DNA from: DATGEO01 sp035310015
GTDB lineage: Bacteria > Chloroflexota > Dormibacteria > Dormibacterales > Dormibacteraceae
Assembly: GCA_035310015.1 (NCBI GenBank)
Contig: DATGEO010000001.1
Span: 1 to 13,739 of the forward strand
Direction: 5' to 3'
DNA length: 13,739 bases
Shown here: positions 6,476-13,035 of the stretch, in pieces
Layout: each line of letters begins with the position of its first letter
Position numbering within the stretch: the stretch's first letter is position 1
Position numbers and translations under genes: made by a program
The notes under the pieces: generated by a model
The model's input: only the letters and a program-made list of their open reading frames with translations
What the model was told of the DNA's origin: nothing
Database searches by the model: none

Positions 6476-7741
6476 GTGAAGCTGCAATCCTCCGACGTCA
6501 AAGACCTGAAGCTCGCCGCCGACGGCCAGAACCTCATCGACTGGGCCGAGCGGGAGATGCCAGTGCTGCGGCTCATCCGCGAGCGCTTCGCCAAGGAGCA
6601 GCCGCTCAAGGGACGCAAGCTCGCCGCCTGCCTGCACGTCACGAGCGAGACGGCCAACCTCGTGCTGACACTGAAGGCCGGCGGCGCCGACATCGCCCTG
6701 TGCGCCTCGAACCCGCTGTCGACCAACGACGCCGTCGCGGCGGCGCTGGCCTCGACGCACGGCATCAAGGTCTACGCCATCCGCGGCGAGGACAACGACA
6801 CGTACTACCAGCACATCGAATCGGCGCTCGACCATCACCCGCAGATGACGATGGACGACGGCGCGGACCTGGTCTCGGTCCTGCACAGGAAGCGTGAGGC
6901 GCAGATCGCCGAGGTGATCGGCGGCACCGAGGAGACGACCACGGGCGTGATCCGCCTGCGCGCGATGGCCGACCACGGAGTGCTGCGCTACCCGATCATC
7001 GCCGTCAACGAGGCGGACACGAAGCACATGTTCGACAACCGTTACGGGACAGGCCAGTCGACGATCGACGGCATCATCCGGGCGACCAACGTCCTGATCG
7101 CGGGCAAGCGGTTCGTGATCGCCGGCTACGGCTGGGTCGGGCGCGGGCTGGCGTCGCGGGCCAAGGGCCATGGGGCCGACGTCATCGTCACCGAGGTCGA
7201 CGCGGTGAAGGCGCTCGAGGCGGTGATGGACGGCTTTCGCGTCATGCCGATGGAAGAGGCGGCGAAGGTCGGAGACATCTTCGTCACCGTCACCGGCGAC
7301 GTGAACGTCCTCGACCGCCACCACTTCGCGGTCATGAAGGACGGCGTCATCCTCGCCAACTCCGGCCACTTCAACTCAGAGATCAACCTGAAAGCCCTCG
7401 ACGACGTCGCCACCGGCGTGCGCCAGGTGCGGCCGGGCGTGCAGGAGTACAAGGTCGGCGGCGGCCGGCGGCTGCACGTCCTGGCCGAGGGCCGGCTCAT
7501 CAACCTGGCCGCGGCGGAGGGCCACCCGGCCGCGGTGATGGACATGAGCTTCGCCAACCAGGCGCTGTGCGCCGAGTTCATGGTCGAGAACGCGGGCAAG
7601 CTCGAGCGGCGCGTCTACGACGTGCCCGACGACATCGACGCCGAGGTCGCGCGGCTCAAGCTGCGATCGATGGGCGTGGCCATCGACACCCTGACCGAAG
7701 AGCAGAAGCGATACCTGTCGTCCTGGGAAGAGGGGACCTAG
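6476..7741 (+). CDS. ahcY: S-adenosylhomocysteinase (adenosylhomocysteine hydrolase)
   Basis: The product is 421 residues and reversibly hydrolyses S-adenosylhomocysteine to adenosine and homocysteine, removing the inhibitor of methyltransferases. It contains bound NAD+. The substrate-domain motifs HVTSETANLVLTLKAGGA and CASNPLSTNDAVAAAL are present. NRYGTGQSTIDGI precedes the NAD Rossmann motif AGYGWVGRG (G217, G219, G222). ANSGHFNSEINL and NLAAAEGHPAAVMDMSFANQAL complete the fold. The length and the ending LTEEQKRYLSSW resemble the shorter archaeal/Thermotoga-type form, not the approximately 470-residue form with an inserted segment. It starts at GTG after a clear AGGAG. It follows apt and precedes metK by one gene, so three methyl-cycle or adenine genes are grouped. 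Confidence 0.96.
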   Translation: MKLQSSDVKDLKLAADGQNLIDWAEREMPVLRLIRERFAKEQPLKGRKLAACLHVTSETANLVLTLKAGGADIALCASNPLSTNDAVAAALASTHGIKVYAIRGEDNDTYYQHIESALDHHPQMTMDDGADLVSVLHRKREAQIAEVIGGTEETTTGVIRLRAMADHGVLRYPIIAVNEADTKHMFDNRYGTGQSTIDGIIRATNVLIAGKRFVIAGYGWVGRGLASRAKGHGADVIVTEVDAVKALEAVMDGFRVMPMEEAAKVGDIFVTVTGDVNVLDRHHFAVMKDGVILANSGHFNSEINLKALDDVATGVRQVRPGVQEYKVGGGRRLHVLAEGRLINLAAAEGHPAAVMDMSFANQALCAEFMVENAGKLERRVYDVPDDIDAEVARLKLRSMGVAIDTLTEEQKRYLSSWEEGT

Positions 7742-7765
7742 CGTGGAGGCGCCCCACTCAAGCAT

Positions 7766-8647
7766 GTGATCTTCGGACCGACCCGACGCACCTGGGTCCT
7801 GGGTGGAGGCGGCGCGAGAGGCGCCGCCCAGGTCGGGGTGCTGCAGGGCCTGTTCGAGGCCGGCGTGGAGCCCCCGTCCAGCATCATCGCGGTCAGCGTC
7901 GGTGCGCTCAACGGCAGCGCGATCGCCGCGTACCCCTCGCTCGCCGGCGTGATGATGCTGCGCGAGCTGTGGGTCTCGCCCCAAGCGCTCGCCGTCTTCC
8001 GCGCCCACCCGCTGGGCGTCATCCTCTCGGGCATTCGCCGCAAGCAGCTCAGCGCGCTGCCCCAGGCCAACGTCAGGCGCCTGGTCGATCGCGCCGAAGC
8101 GCTCACGGGCTTCAGCACCTTCGAGCAGCTGCGGCTGCCCCTGGCGGTCGTCGCCACCGACTTCAACTCCGGCAAGAGGGCCGTCTTCCGCTCGGGCGAT
8201 CTCACCCCCGCGCTGCTGGCGTCGACCGCCATCCCCGGTGTCTTTCCGTCGGTGATCATCGACGGCCGCCAGCACATGGACGGCGGAGTCGTCGACAACA
8301 CGCCGCTCGACATCGCCGTCGACGACGGGGCGCGGGACGTGGTGGCGATCAGCCTCATGGCCGGCGGCGAGCAGGAGCTGGTGCCGGCCACGTGGCCCGA
8401 GCTCATCGCCCGGACGCTGCAGCTGACGCTCCACCACCAGATGCTCAGCGATTACGAACGGCTTCGTGACCGCGCGCGCATCGTCGTCCTCTGTCCCGTC
8501 ACCTCGCCGACGGCAACCTGGGAGATGCGGCGGCAGCACCTCGAGGCGGTCATGGAGTCGTCGCGTGAAGCCACGGTCTCGCTGTTCGCGCGCCGCGGCT
8601 CCAGGCTCTTCCGCCACTCGGGAATCCACTACCTGAATCTCCCTTAG
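7766..8647 (+). CDS. Patatin-like phospholipase (RssA-type serine acyl hydrolase)
   Basis: The product is 293 residues and belongs to the patatin family, whose members cleave acyl chains from phospholipids with a Ser-Asp dyad. The oxyanion-hole motif GGGGARG lies at residues 13-19. The nucleophile elbow is AVSVGALNG with Ser44; the first Gly of the usual GxSxG is Ala42. The second catalytic motif DGG is Asp172-Gly174 in HMDGGVVDNTP. No signal peptide or membrane segment is evident, so it is probably cytosolic. GTG 7766 is chosen because it lies nine codons before the first conserved strand; the nearest GGAGG (7745-7749) is rather far, at 16 bases. The gene sits between ahcY and metK without an obvious functional link. 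The physiological substrate is unknown. Confidence 0.88.
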   Translation: MIFGPTRRTWVLGGGGARGAAQVGVLQGLFEAGVEPPSSIIAVSVGALNGSAIAAYPSLAGVMMLRELWVSPQALAVFRAHPLGVILSGIRRKQLSALPQANVRRLVDRAEALTGFSTFEQLRLPLAVVATDFNSGKRAVFRSGDLTPALLASTAIPGVFPSVIIDGRQHMDGGVVDNTPLDIAVDDGARDVVAISLMAGGEQELVPATWPELIARTLQLTLHHQMLSDYERLRDRARIVVLCPVTSPTATWEMRRQHLEAVMESSREATVSLFARRGSRLFRHSGIHYLNLP

Positions 8648-8742
8648 GATGTTCGGGTCCCGGGAGCAAAAGCCTGGCGCCTGGGGATTCGGGCAAGAGT
8701 TCCGAGTCCTTGCCGGCGTGGGCGATTCGAAGGAGGACTGAG
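8648..8742 (+). promoter_or_regulatory. Structured metK leader, candidate translational switch
   Basis: A 95-base non-coding leader precedes metK. TAGGAT at 8645-8650 resembles a -10 box. GGCAAG (8692-8697) can pair with CTTGCC (8709-8714). The overlapping AGTCCT (8705-8710) can instead pair with AGGACT (8734-8739), which covers half of the ribosome-binding site AGGAGG. The two helices share 8709-8710 and cannot form together. TTCGGG occurs twice (8652-8657 and 8689-8694). I do not recognise the conserved cores of the known SAM riboswitch classes. Regulation is inferred only from these pairings. Confidence 0.35.
8731..8736 (+). promoter_or_regulatory. Ribosome-binding site of metK
   Basis: A full consensus AGGAGG lies 6 bases before GTG 8743. 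It is the strongest site in the window and decides the start against in-frame positions further upstream. Confidence 0.85.
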
Positions 8743-9888
8743 GTGTCTTCGTCGTCCCTGTTCACGTCCGAGTCGGTGACCGAGGGCCATCCCGACAAGC
8801 TGGCCGACCAGATCTCCGACGCCATCCTCGACGCGATCCTCGCCAAGGACCCGCTCGCGCGTGTCGCCTGCGAGGCGATCGTCACCACGGGCCTGGCGCT
8901 CGTGGTCGGCGAGATCACCACCGACTGCTACGTCGACATCCCGCGCATCCTCCGCCAGACGGTGCGCGAGGTCGGCTACACCCGCGCCAAGTACGGCTTC
9001 GACGCGGAGACGTGCGGAGTCGTGACGAGCATCGATGAACAGTCGCCCGACATCGCGCAGGGCGTGGACGTCGGCGGCGCCGGCGACTCGGGAATGATGT
9101 TCGGCTTCGCGTGTGACGAAACCCCCGAGCTCATGCCGCTTCCGATCAGCCTTGCCCACAGGCTTGCGCGCAAGCTGGCCGACGTGCGGCGCAGCAAGGC
9201 GCTCAACTACCTGCGCCCGGACGGCAAGGTGCAGGTGACCGTCCGCTACGGCGCCGACGGCCGCCCGCAGAGCGTTGACAACGTGGTGATCGCGGCGCAG
9301 CACCATGACGAGGTCGACACCGAGCAGCTGCGCGCGGACATCACGGAGCATGTCATCGACGCGGTCATCCCGCAGGAGCTGCGCGATGGCGGAATCAAGG
9401 CGTACATCAACCCGACCGGGCGCTTCGTCATCGGAGGGCCCGTGGCCGACGCCGGCCTGACCGGCCGCAAGGTGATGGTCGACACCTACGGCGGCTACGC
9501 CCGGCACGGCGGTGGATGCTTCTCGGGCAAGGACCCGACGAAGGTGGACCGGGCAGGTGCCTACGGCGCGCGCTACGTCGCCAAGAACGTGGTCGCGGCG
9601 GGCCTCGCACGGCGGTGCGAGGTGCAGGTCTCGTACGCCATCGGCGTCGTCAAGCCCGTCGCCGTACGCGTGGACACGTTCGGCACCGGAAAGGTGGCCG
9701 ACGACCGGATCGCGACGGCGATCACGAAGCTCTTCGACCTCAGCCCCCTGGGCATCATCAAGGAGCTGAGCCTCAGGCGCCCGCTGTACCGCCAGACGGC
9801 GGTGTACGGCCACTTCGGCCGCACGGACATCGATGCGCCCTGGGAATCGACGGCGCGCGCGCGCGACCTCGCGTCCGAGCTCTCTTGA
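8743..9888 (+). CDS. metK: S-adenosylmethionine synthetase
   Basis: The product is 381 residues, close to the usual 380-400. It forms SAM from methionine and ATP, releasing phosphate and pyrophosphate, and acts as a cytosolic tetramer. The sequence opens FTSESVTEGHPDKLADQISDA, the N-terminal ATP and methionine signature. DEQSPDIAQGVD follows. The ATP-binding hexapeptide is GAGDSG (112-117), where Ser116 replaces the common Gln. The phosphate loop GGGCFSGKDPTKVDR (from 256, Lys263) and YAIGVVKPVAV complete it. The start GTG has a perfect Shine-Dalgarno. The TGA stop lies inside TTGA shared with the next gene. With ahcY it gives both ends of the methyl cycle: making SAM and clearing SAH. Confidence 0.96.
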   Translation: MSSSSLFTSESVTEGHPDKLADQISDAILDAILAKDPLARVACEAIVTTGLALVVGEITTDCYVDIPRILRQTVREVGYTRAKYGFDAETCGVVTSIDEQSPDIAQGVDVGGAGDSGMMFGFACDETPELMPLPISLAHRLARKLADVRRSKALNYLRPDGKVQVTVRYGADGRPQSVDNVVIAAQHHDEVDTEQLRADITEHVIDAVIPQELRDGGIKAYINPTGRFVIGGPVADAGLTGRKVMVDTYGGYARHGGGCFSGKDPTKVDRAGAYGARYVAKNVVAAGLARRCEVQVSYAIGVVKPVAVRVDTFGTGKVADDRIATAITKLFDLSPLGIIKELSLRRPLYRQTAVYGHFGRTDIDAPWESTARARDLASELS

Positions 9889-10946
9889 CGCGCACCATCG
9901 CCGTCATCCCTGCGGGCGGCGCGGGCACGCGCCTGTGGCCGCGCTCGCGGCGTTCGACCCCGAAGCACGCCCTGCCGCTCGGCGGGCGTGGGCGCACGCT
10001 GCTCCGCGACACGTACGACCGCATCCGCGGCCTTTCGGACGAGGTGTACGTGGTGACCGAGGAGCGCCAGCGCGAGATCATCGCCTCGGTCGTGCCCGAG
10101 ATCGACGTGCGGCACCTGATCATCGAGCCTACCGCTCGCGGCACGACCAACGCTTACGGCCTTGCCGCGCTGACGATCGCGGAGCATGACGCCGGCGCCG
10201 TGATGCTCGCGATGGCGTCCGACCACGTGGTGCGGGGGCGCGCCGCGATCCGGCGTTCCGTCACGACGGCCGTGCGCGCCGCAGCCGGCGAGAGGAGCCT
10301 GGTGCTGTTCGGGCTGAAGCCGACGTTCGCCTCCACCGGGCTGGGCTACATCCACGCCCCGAAGCGGGGGCCGGCGGGCACGCTGCGGGTCGAGCGGTTC
10401 GTGGAGAAACCCAACATTCGCACCGCGCAGCGGTTCCTGAAGGCCGGTGGTTATTTCTGGAACCTGGCCTGGTTTGCCTGGCCCGTCGACGTCTTTCTGC
10501 GCGAGCTGGAGCGCCACGCGCCGCGCCACTTCAACGGCCTGCGGAAGGTGGTCGAGGCGCGCCGAGCGGGCGATGAGGAGAAAGCCCGCGCCCTCTACTC
10601 GCGGCTGCCGGTCGAGGTCGTTGACCGCAGCGTGCTCGAGAAGACCGACCGCCTCCTGCTCGTTCCGGCCGATTTCGAGTGGGCGGACATCGGGAGCTGG
10701 GCCGAGCTCGGTGCGCGGGTTCGCGCGGACGCGCGGGGCAACTCGGTGGAGGGCGAGTCGGTCCTCATCGACACCCGAGACAGCCTCATCCTGGGCGGCC
10801 GCCGGATGATCGCCGCCATCGGCCTCGAGGACCTGATCATCGTCGACACGGAGGACGCGCTCCTGGTGTGTCCGCGCTCGCGGGCGCAGGACGTGAAGCT
10901 CGTAGTCGAGGCGCTCAGACGTTCGGGCAAAACCCGCTACCTTTAG
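9885..10946 (+). CDS. manC: Mannose-1-phosphate guanylyltransferase (GDP-mannose pyrophosphorylase)
   Basis: The product is 353 residues and makes GDP-mannose from mannose-1-phosphate and GTP. The nucleotide-binding loop PAGGAGTRLWPRSRRSTPKH (residues 9-28) is the ManC/RfbM form. MASDHVV holds the metal-binding Asp. STGLGYI, RFVEKPN, YFWNLAWFAW and EWADIGSWAEL follow in family order. The enzyme has only the catalytic domain; the C-terminal isomerase-type cupin of bifunctional ManC is absent, but a separate cupin of that kind is encoded at 12628-13008. TTG 9885 is chosen because it overlaps the metK stop (TTGA) and places the loop at the family position, so translation is likely coupled. Downstream phosphomannomutase supplies its substrate. 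Confidence 0.92.
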   Translation: MTRTIAVIPAGGAGTRLWPRSRRSTPKHALPLGGRGRTLLRDTYDRIRGLSDEVYVVTEERQREIIASVVPEIDVRHLIIEPTARGTTNAYGLAALTIAEHDAGAVMLAMASDHVVRGRAAIRRSVTTAVRAAAGERSLVLFGLKPTFASTGLGYIHAPKRGPAGTLRVERFVEKPNIRTAQRFLKAGGYFWNLAWFAWPVDVFLRELERHAPRHFNGLRKVVEARRAGDEEKARALYSRLPVEVVDRSVLEKTDRLLLVPADFEWADIGSWAELGARVRADARGNSVEGESVLIDTRDSLILGGRRMIAAIGLEDLIIVDTEDALLVCPRSRAQDVKLVVEALRRSGKTRYL

Positions 10947-10959
10947 TAAGTGCCCGAAC
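10921..10959 (+). terminator. Inverted repeat bracketing the manC stop codon
   Basis: GTTCGGGCA (10921-10929) and TGCCCGAAC (10951-10959) are perfect 9-base inverted copies. The 21-base loop contains the manC TAG. A 3'-end hairpin or terminator is possible. The loop is long and no T-run follows, so function is uncertain. Confidence 0.35.
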
Positions 10960-11008
10960 CCCGGGATTCCTTGCGCCTTCGCGGCCTAGGCGGCCGGGCG
11001 GCTCACCA

Positions 11009-11035
11009 CCCCACGAAATCTGCGATTTCGCGGGG
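11009..11035. terminator. Strong hairpin in the manC-phosphomannomutase gap
   Basis: CCCC-A-CGAAATC and GATTTCG-C-GGGG pair as a 12-bp helix with one A/C mismatch and a TGC loop. It lies in the 236-base gap 10947-11182, the largest gap in the rightward series, which shows no gene. The gap also holds the palindrome GCCTAGGC (10984-10991). The hairpin could end the transcript from the upstream genes or attenuate entry into the mutase gene. There is no T-tract on either side. Confidence 0.45.
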
Positions 11036-11182
11036 GCCCCGGATGTCGCCGCTGAAGCCTGCGTCAGGGTGCCCGGCGCGCGTCGTCGCGCATCACCATG
11101 CGCTCCTCCTTGCGCCACCCCTTCCTTGGCTCCGGCCGCCAATGCCGCGAACTTCGCCGCGGACCCCGAGGTTCGCGCACTA

Positions 11183-12622
11183 ATGCCACTTCCGGCTATC
11201 AAGTTCGGCACCGACGGCTGGCGGGGGATCACGGCCGACGACTTCACTTACGCAAGCGTCAGGCGCGTGGCGCAGGGCATCGCCGAGTACATGCTGTCGC
11301 GCGGCAAAGACCCGCTGGCGGTGGTCGGCTACGACTGCCGGTTCGCGTCCGAGGAGTTCGCGCGCACGGTCGCTGACGTGTTCGCGGTGAACGGCGTGCG
11401 CAGCCTGATCTTCGACCGCCCGTCGCCGACGCAGGTCGCCTCCTGGACCGTGATCGATCGCAAGGCGGTGGGCGCCGCCGTCATCACCGCGAGCCACAAC
11501 CCCTACCTGTTCAACGGCGTCAAGTACAAGCCCGAGACCGGCAGCTCGGCCCCCACCGAGGTCATCCACGAGCTGGAAAGCCGCATCAACGCTCTCGGCG
11601 AGGTGGAGCGGCCGGACCGCGAGAAGACCGCCGACCTGGTCACCGTCTACGACCCCAAGCCGGCCTATTTCGCCCAGGTCGGCCGCATGCTGAACCTCGA
11701 CCGCATCCGCGCGGCGGGCCTGCGCATCGTGCACGAGTGCATGCACGGCTCCGGCTACGGCTACGTGAGCGAGCTCATCGGCGGTGGCCGCACGACGGTG
11801 GCGCAGCTGCACCCCGACCGCAACCCGTTCTTCGGCGGCCTCAACCCGGAGCCCATCCCGCCCAACATCGACGACGCGATCGCGACGATGAAGAGGGGCG
11901 GCCAGGACATGTGCATCCTCACCGACGGCGACGCGGATCGGGTCGGCATCATCGACGAGACCGGCCGCTTCATCAACCAGCTGCAGGTCTTCGCGCTGCT
12001 CATCCTTCACCTCTTCGACGTGATGGGCATGCGCGGGCCGATCGTGAAGACGGTGAACATGACCGCGATGGCGGAGAAGCTGGCGGAGCAGTTCGGGACC
12101 GAGATCTACGAGGTGCCTGTCGGCTTCAAGTGGGTCGCTCCGAAGATGATGGAGACGAATGCCGTCATCGGCGGCGAGGAGTCCGGCGGGTTCGGGGTCC
12201 GAGGCCACATCCCGGAGCGCGACGGCATCCTCGTCGGCCTGCTGTTCGCGGACATGATCGTGAGCCGCGGCAAGCCGCTGTCACAGATACTCTCCGACCT
12301 CGAGCAGCGCGTCGGCCCTCACGCCTACGCGCGCCACGACATCCACCTGGACCGCGACACCTACGACCAGGACCGCAAGCGCATCACCGACCAGCTCGCT
12401 GCGCATCAGCCGAAGGAGATCGCAGGCATCAAGGTCGCGCGCGTGCGCTCCGACGACGGCTTCAAGTTCTACCTCGAGGACGGCAGCTGGGTGCTGTTCC
12501 GAACCAGCGGCACCGAGGCCCTGATCCGCATCTACGCCGAGGCGAGCGATCCGGCCGCAGTCGAGGCCCGGCTCGCGGCCATCGAGGACATCGTCGGCCT
12601 CAAGAAACCCGCGCATGCGTAA
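11183..12622 (+). CDS. Phosphomannomutase/phosphoglucomutase (alpha-D-phosphohexomutase)
   Basis: The product is 479 residues and interconverts hexose-6- and hexose-1-phosphates. The four superfamily domains appear in order. KFGTDGWRGI is at the N-terminus. The active-site phosphoserine loop TASHNP has Ser104. The metal loop DGDADR is 248-253. The sugar-binding loop GEESGG is 331-336. The phosphate-binding loop RTSGTE is 440-445. Choice between mannose and glucose is not decided by these motifs. The neighbouring GDP-mannose pyrophosphorylase and cupin suggest mannose, while the UDP-glucose dehydrogenase branch would need glucose-1-phosphate, so a dual enzyme is attractive. ATG 11183 lies 11 bases after a weak GAGG. 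The following cupin gene starts 5 bases after its stop. Confidence 0.93.
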   Translation: MPLPAIKFGTDGWRGITADDFTYASVRRVAQGIAEYMLSRGKDPLAVVGYDCRFASEEFARTVADVFAVNGVRSLIFDRPSPTQVASWTVIDRKAVGAAVITASHNPYLFNGVKYKPETGSSAPTEVIHELESRINALGEVERPDREKTADLVTVYDPKPAYFAQVGRMLNLDRIRAAGLRIVHECMHGSGYGYVSELIGGGRTTVAQLHPDRNPFFGGLNPEPIPPNIDDAIATMKRGGQDMCILTDGDADRVGIIDETGRFINQLQVFALLILHLFDVMGMRGPIVKTVNMTAMAEKLAEQFGTEIYEVPVGFKWVAPKMMETNAVIGGEESGGFGVRGHIPERDGILVGLLFADMIVSRGKPLSQILSDLEQRVGPHAYARHDIHLDRDTYDQDRKRITDQLAAHQPKEIAGIKVARVRSDDGFKFYLEDGSWVLFRTSGTEALIRIYAEASDPAAVEARLAAIEDIVGLKKPAHA

Positions 12623-12627
12623 CCCGG

Positions 12628-13008
12628 ATGCCTGAGCTTCCAGCGGTGCGGCGGGCGGAGGAGACGATCGTCGAGAAGCCGTGGGGCTACGAGATCCGCT
12701 GGGCGATCACGGATCGCTATCTCGGCAAGATTCTCCACGTCAAGAAGGGCGAGGCGCTCTCGCTGCAGTACCACGAGCGCAAGGACGAATGCCTGCTGGT
12801 GGTGAAGGGCGCCATCGACGTCGAGCTCGGTGGCGAGGACGGCGAGCTGAAGACCAGCCGCATGCGCGAGGGCGACACCGTGCACCTCACGCCCGGGACG
12901 CGCCACCGCCTCACCGCCGTCGAGGACGCCGACATCTACGAGGTGTCCACGCCCGAGATCGACGACGTGGTGCGCCTCGAAGATCGCTACGGGAGGGCCG
13001 GAACCTAG
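12628..13008 (+). CDS. Cupin of the phosphomannose isomerase type II C-terminal family
   Basis: The product is 126 residues forming a single cupin barrel. It begins with the VEKPWGYEIRW strand, common to the C-terminal domain of bifunctional ManC and its free-standing relatives. The first cupin motif is GEALSLQYHERKDECLLVVKG, and the second ends PGTRHRL. STPEIDDVVRLEDRYGR is the family ending. In the bifunctional enzyme this domain isomerises fructose-6-phosphate to mannose-6-phosphate. Here the first motif has one His and an acidic residue (HERKDE), not the HHHRAEH form, so isomerase activity is not certain. Its position directly after the phosphomannomutase, 1.7 kb from manC, supports a role at the entry of the GDP-mannose route. 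A sugar-binding or isomerase helper is the alternative. Confidence 0.82.
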   Translation: MPELPAVRRAEETIVEKPWGYEIRWAITDRYLGKILHVKKGEALSLQYHERKDECLLVVKGAIDVELGGEDGELKTSRMREGDTVHLTPGTRHRLTAVEDADIYEVSTPEIDDVVRLEDRYGRAGT

Positions 13009-13021
13009 CCCGCCCGGCTAG
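13005..13021 (+). terminator. Short hairpin across the cupin stop codon
   Basis: CTAGCC (13005-13010) and GGCTAG (13016-13021) flank a 5-base loop, and the first arm contains the TAG stop. Its second arm overlaps a -10-like TAGACT. It may separate the cupin transcript from the membrane-protein gene. The stem is only 6 bp and no T-run follows. Confidence 0.3.
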
Positions 13022-13024
13022 ACT
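13019..13024 (+). promoter_or_regulatory. -10-like box before the membrane-protein gene
   Basis: TAGACT fits TANNNT and lies 11 bases before ATG 13036, similar to the spacing at two other genes here. No Shine-Dalgarno lies between them. No -35 match is seen. Confidence 0.3.
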
Positions 13025-13035
13025 CTCCCACCGCG

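Noticed and set aside
7743..7769. Eight-codon leader-peptide-like frame (GTG to TGA) overlapping the patatin start.
   Set aside because: No biased codon run and no attenuator follows. A frame of this size is expected by chance.
8648..8742. Known SAM riboswitch class upstream of metK.
   Set aside because: I could not recognise the conserved core of any SAM class I know, so only the alternative pairings are reported, as a candidate switch.
10947..11182. Small plus-strand frames in the gap before the phosphomannomutase.
   Set aside because: They have no start signal, no recognisable motif and are Pro/Arg-rich. The gap is better explained by its hairpins.
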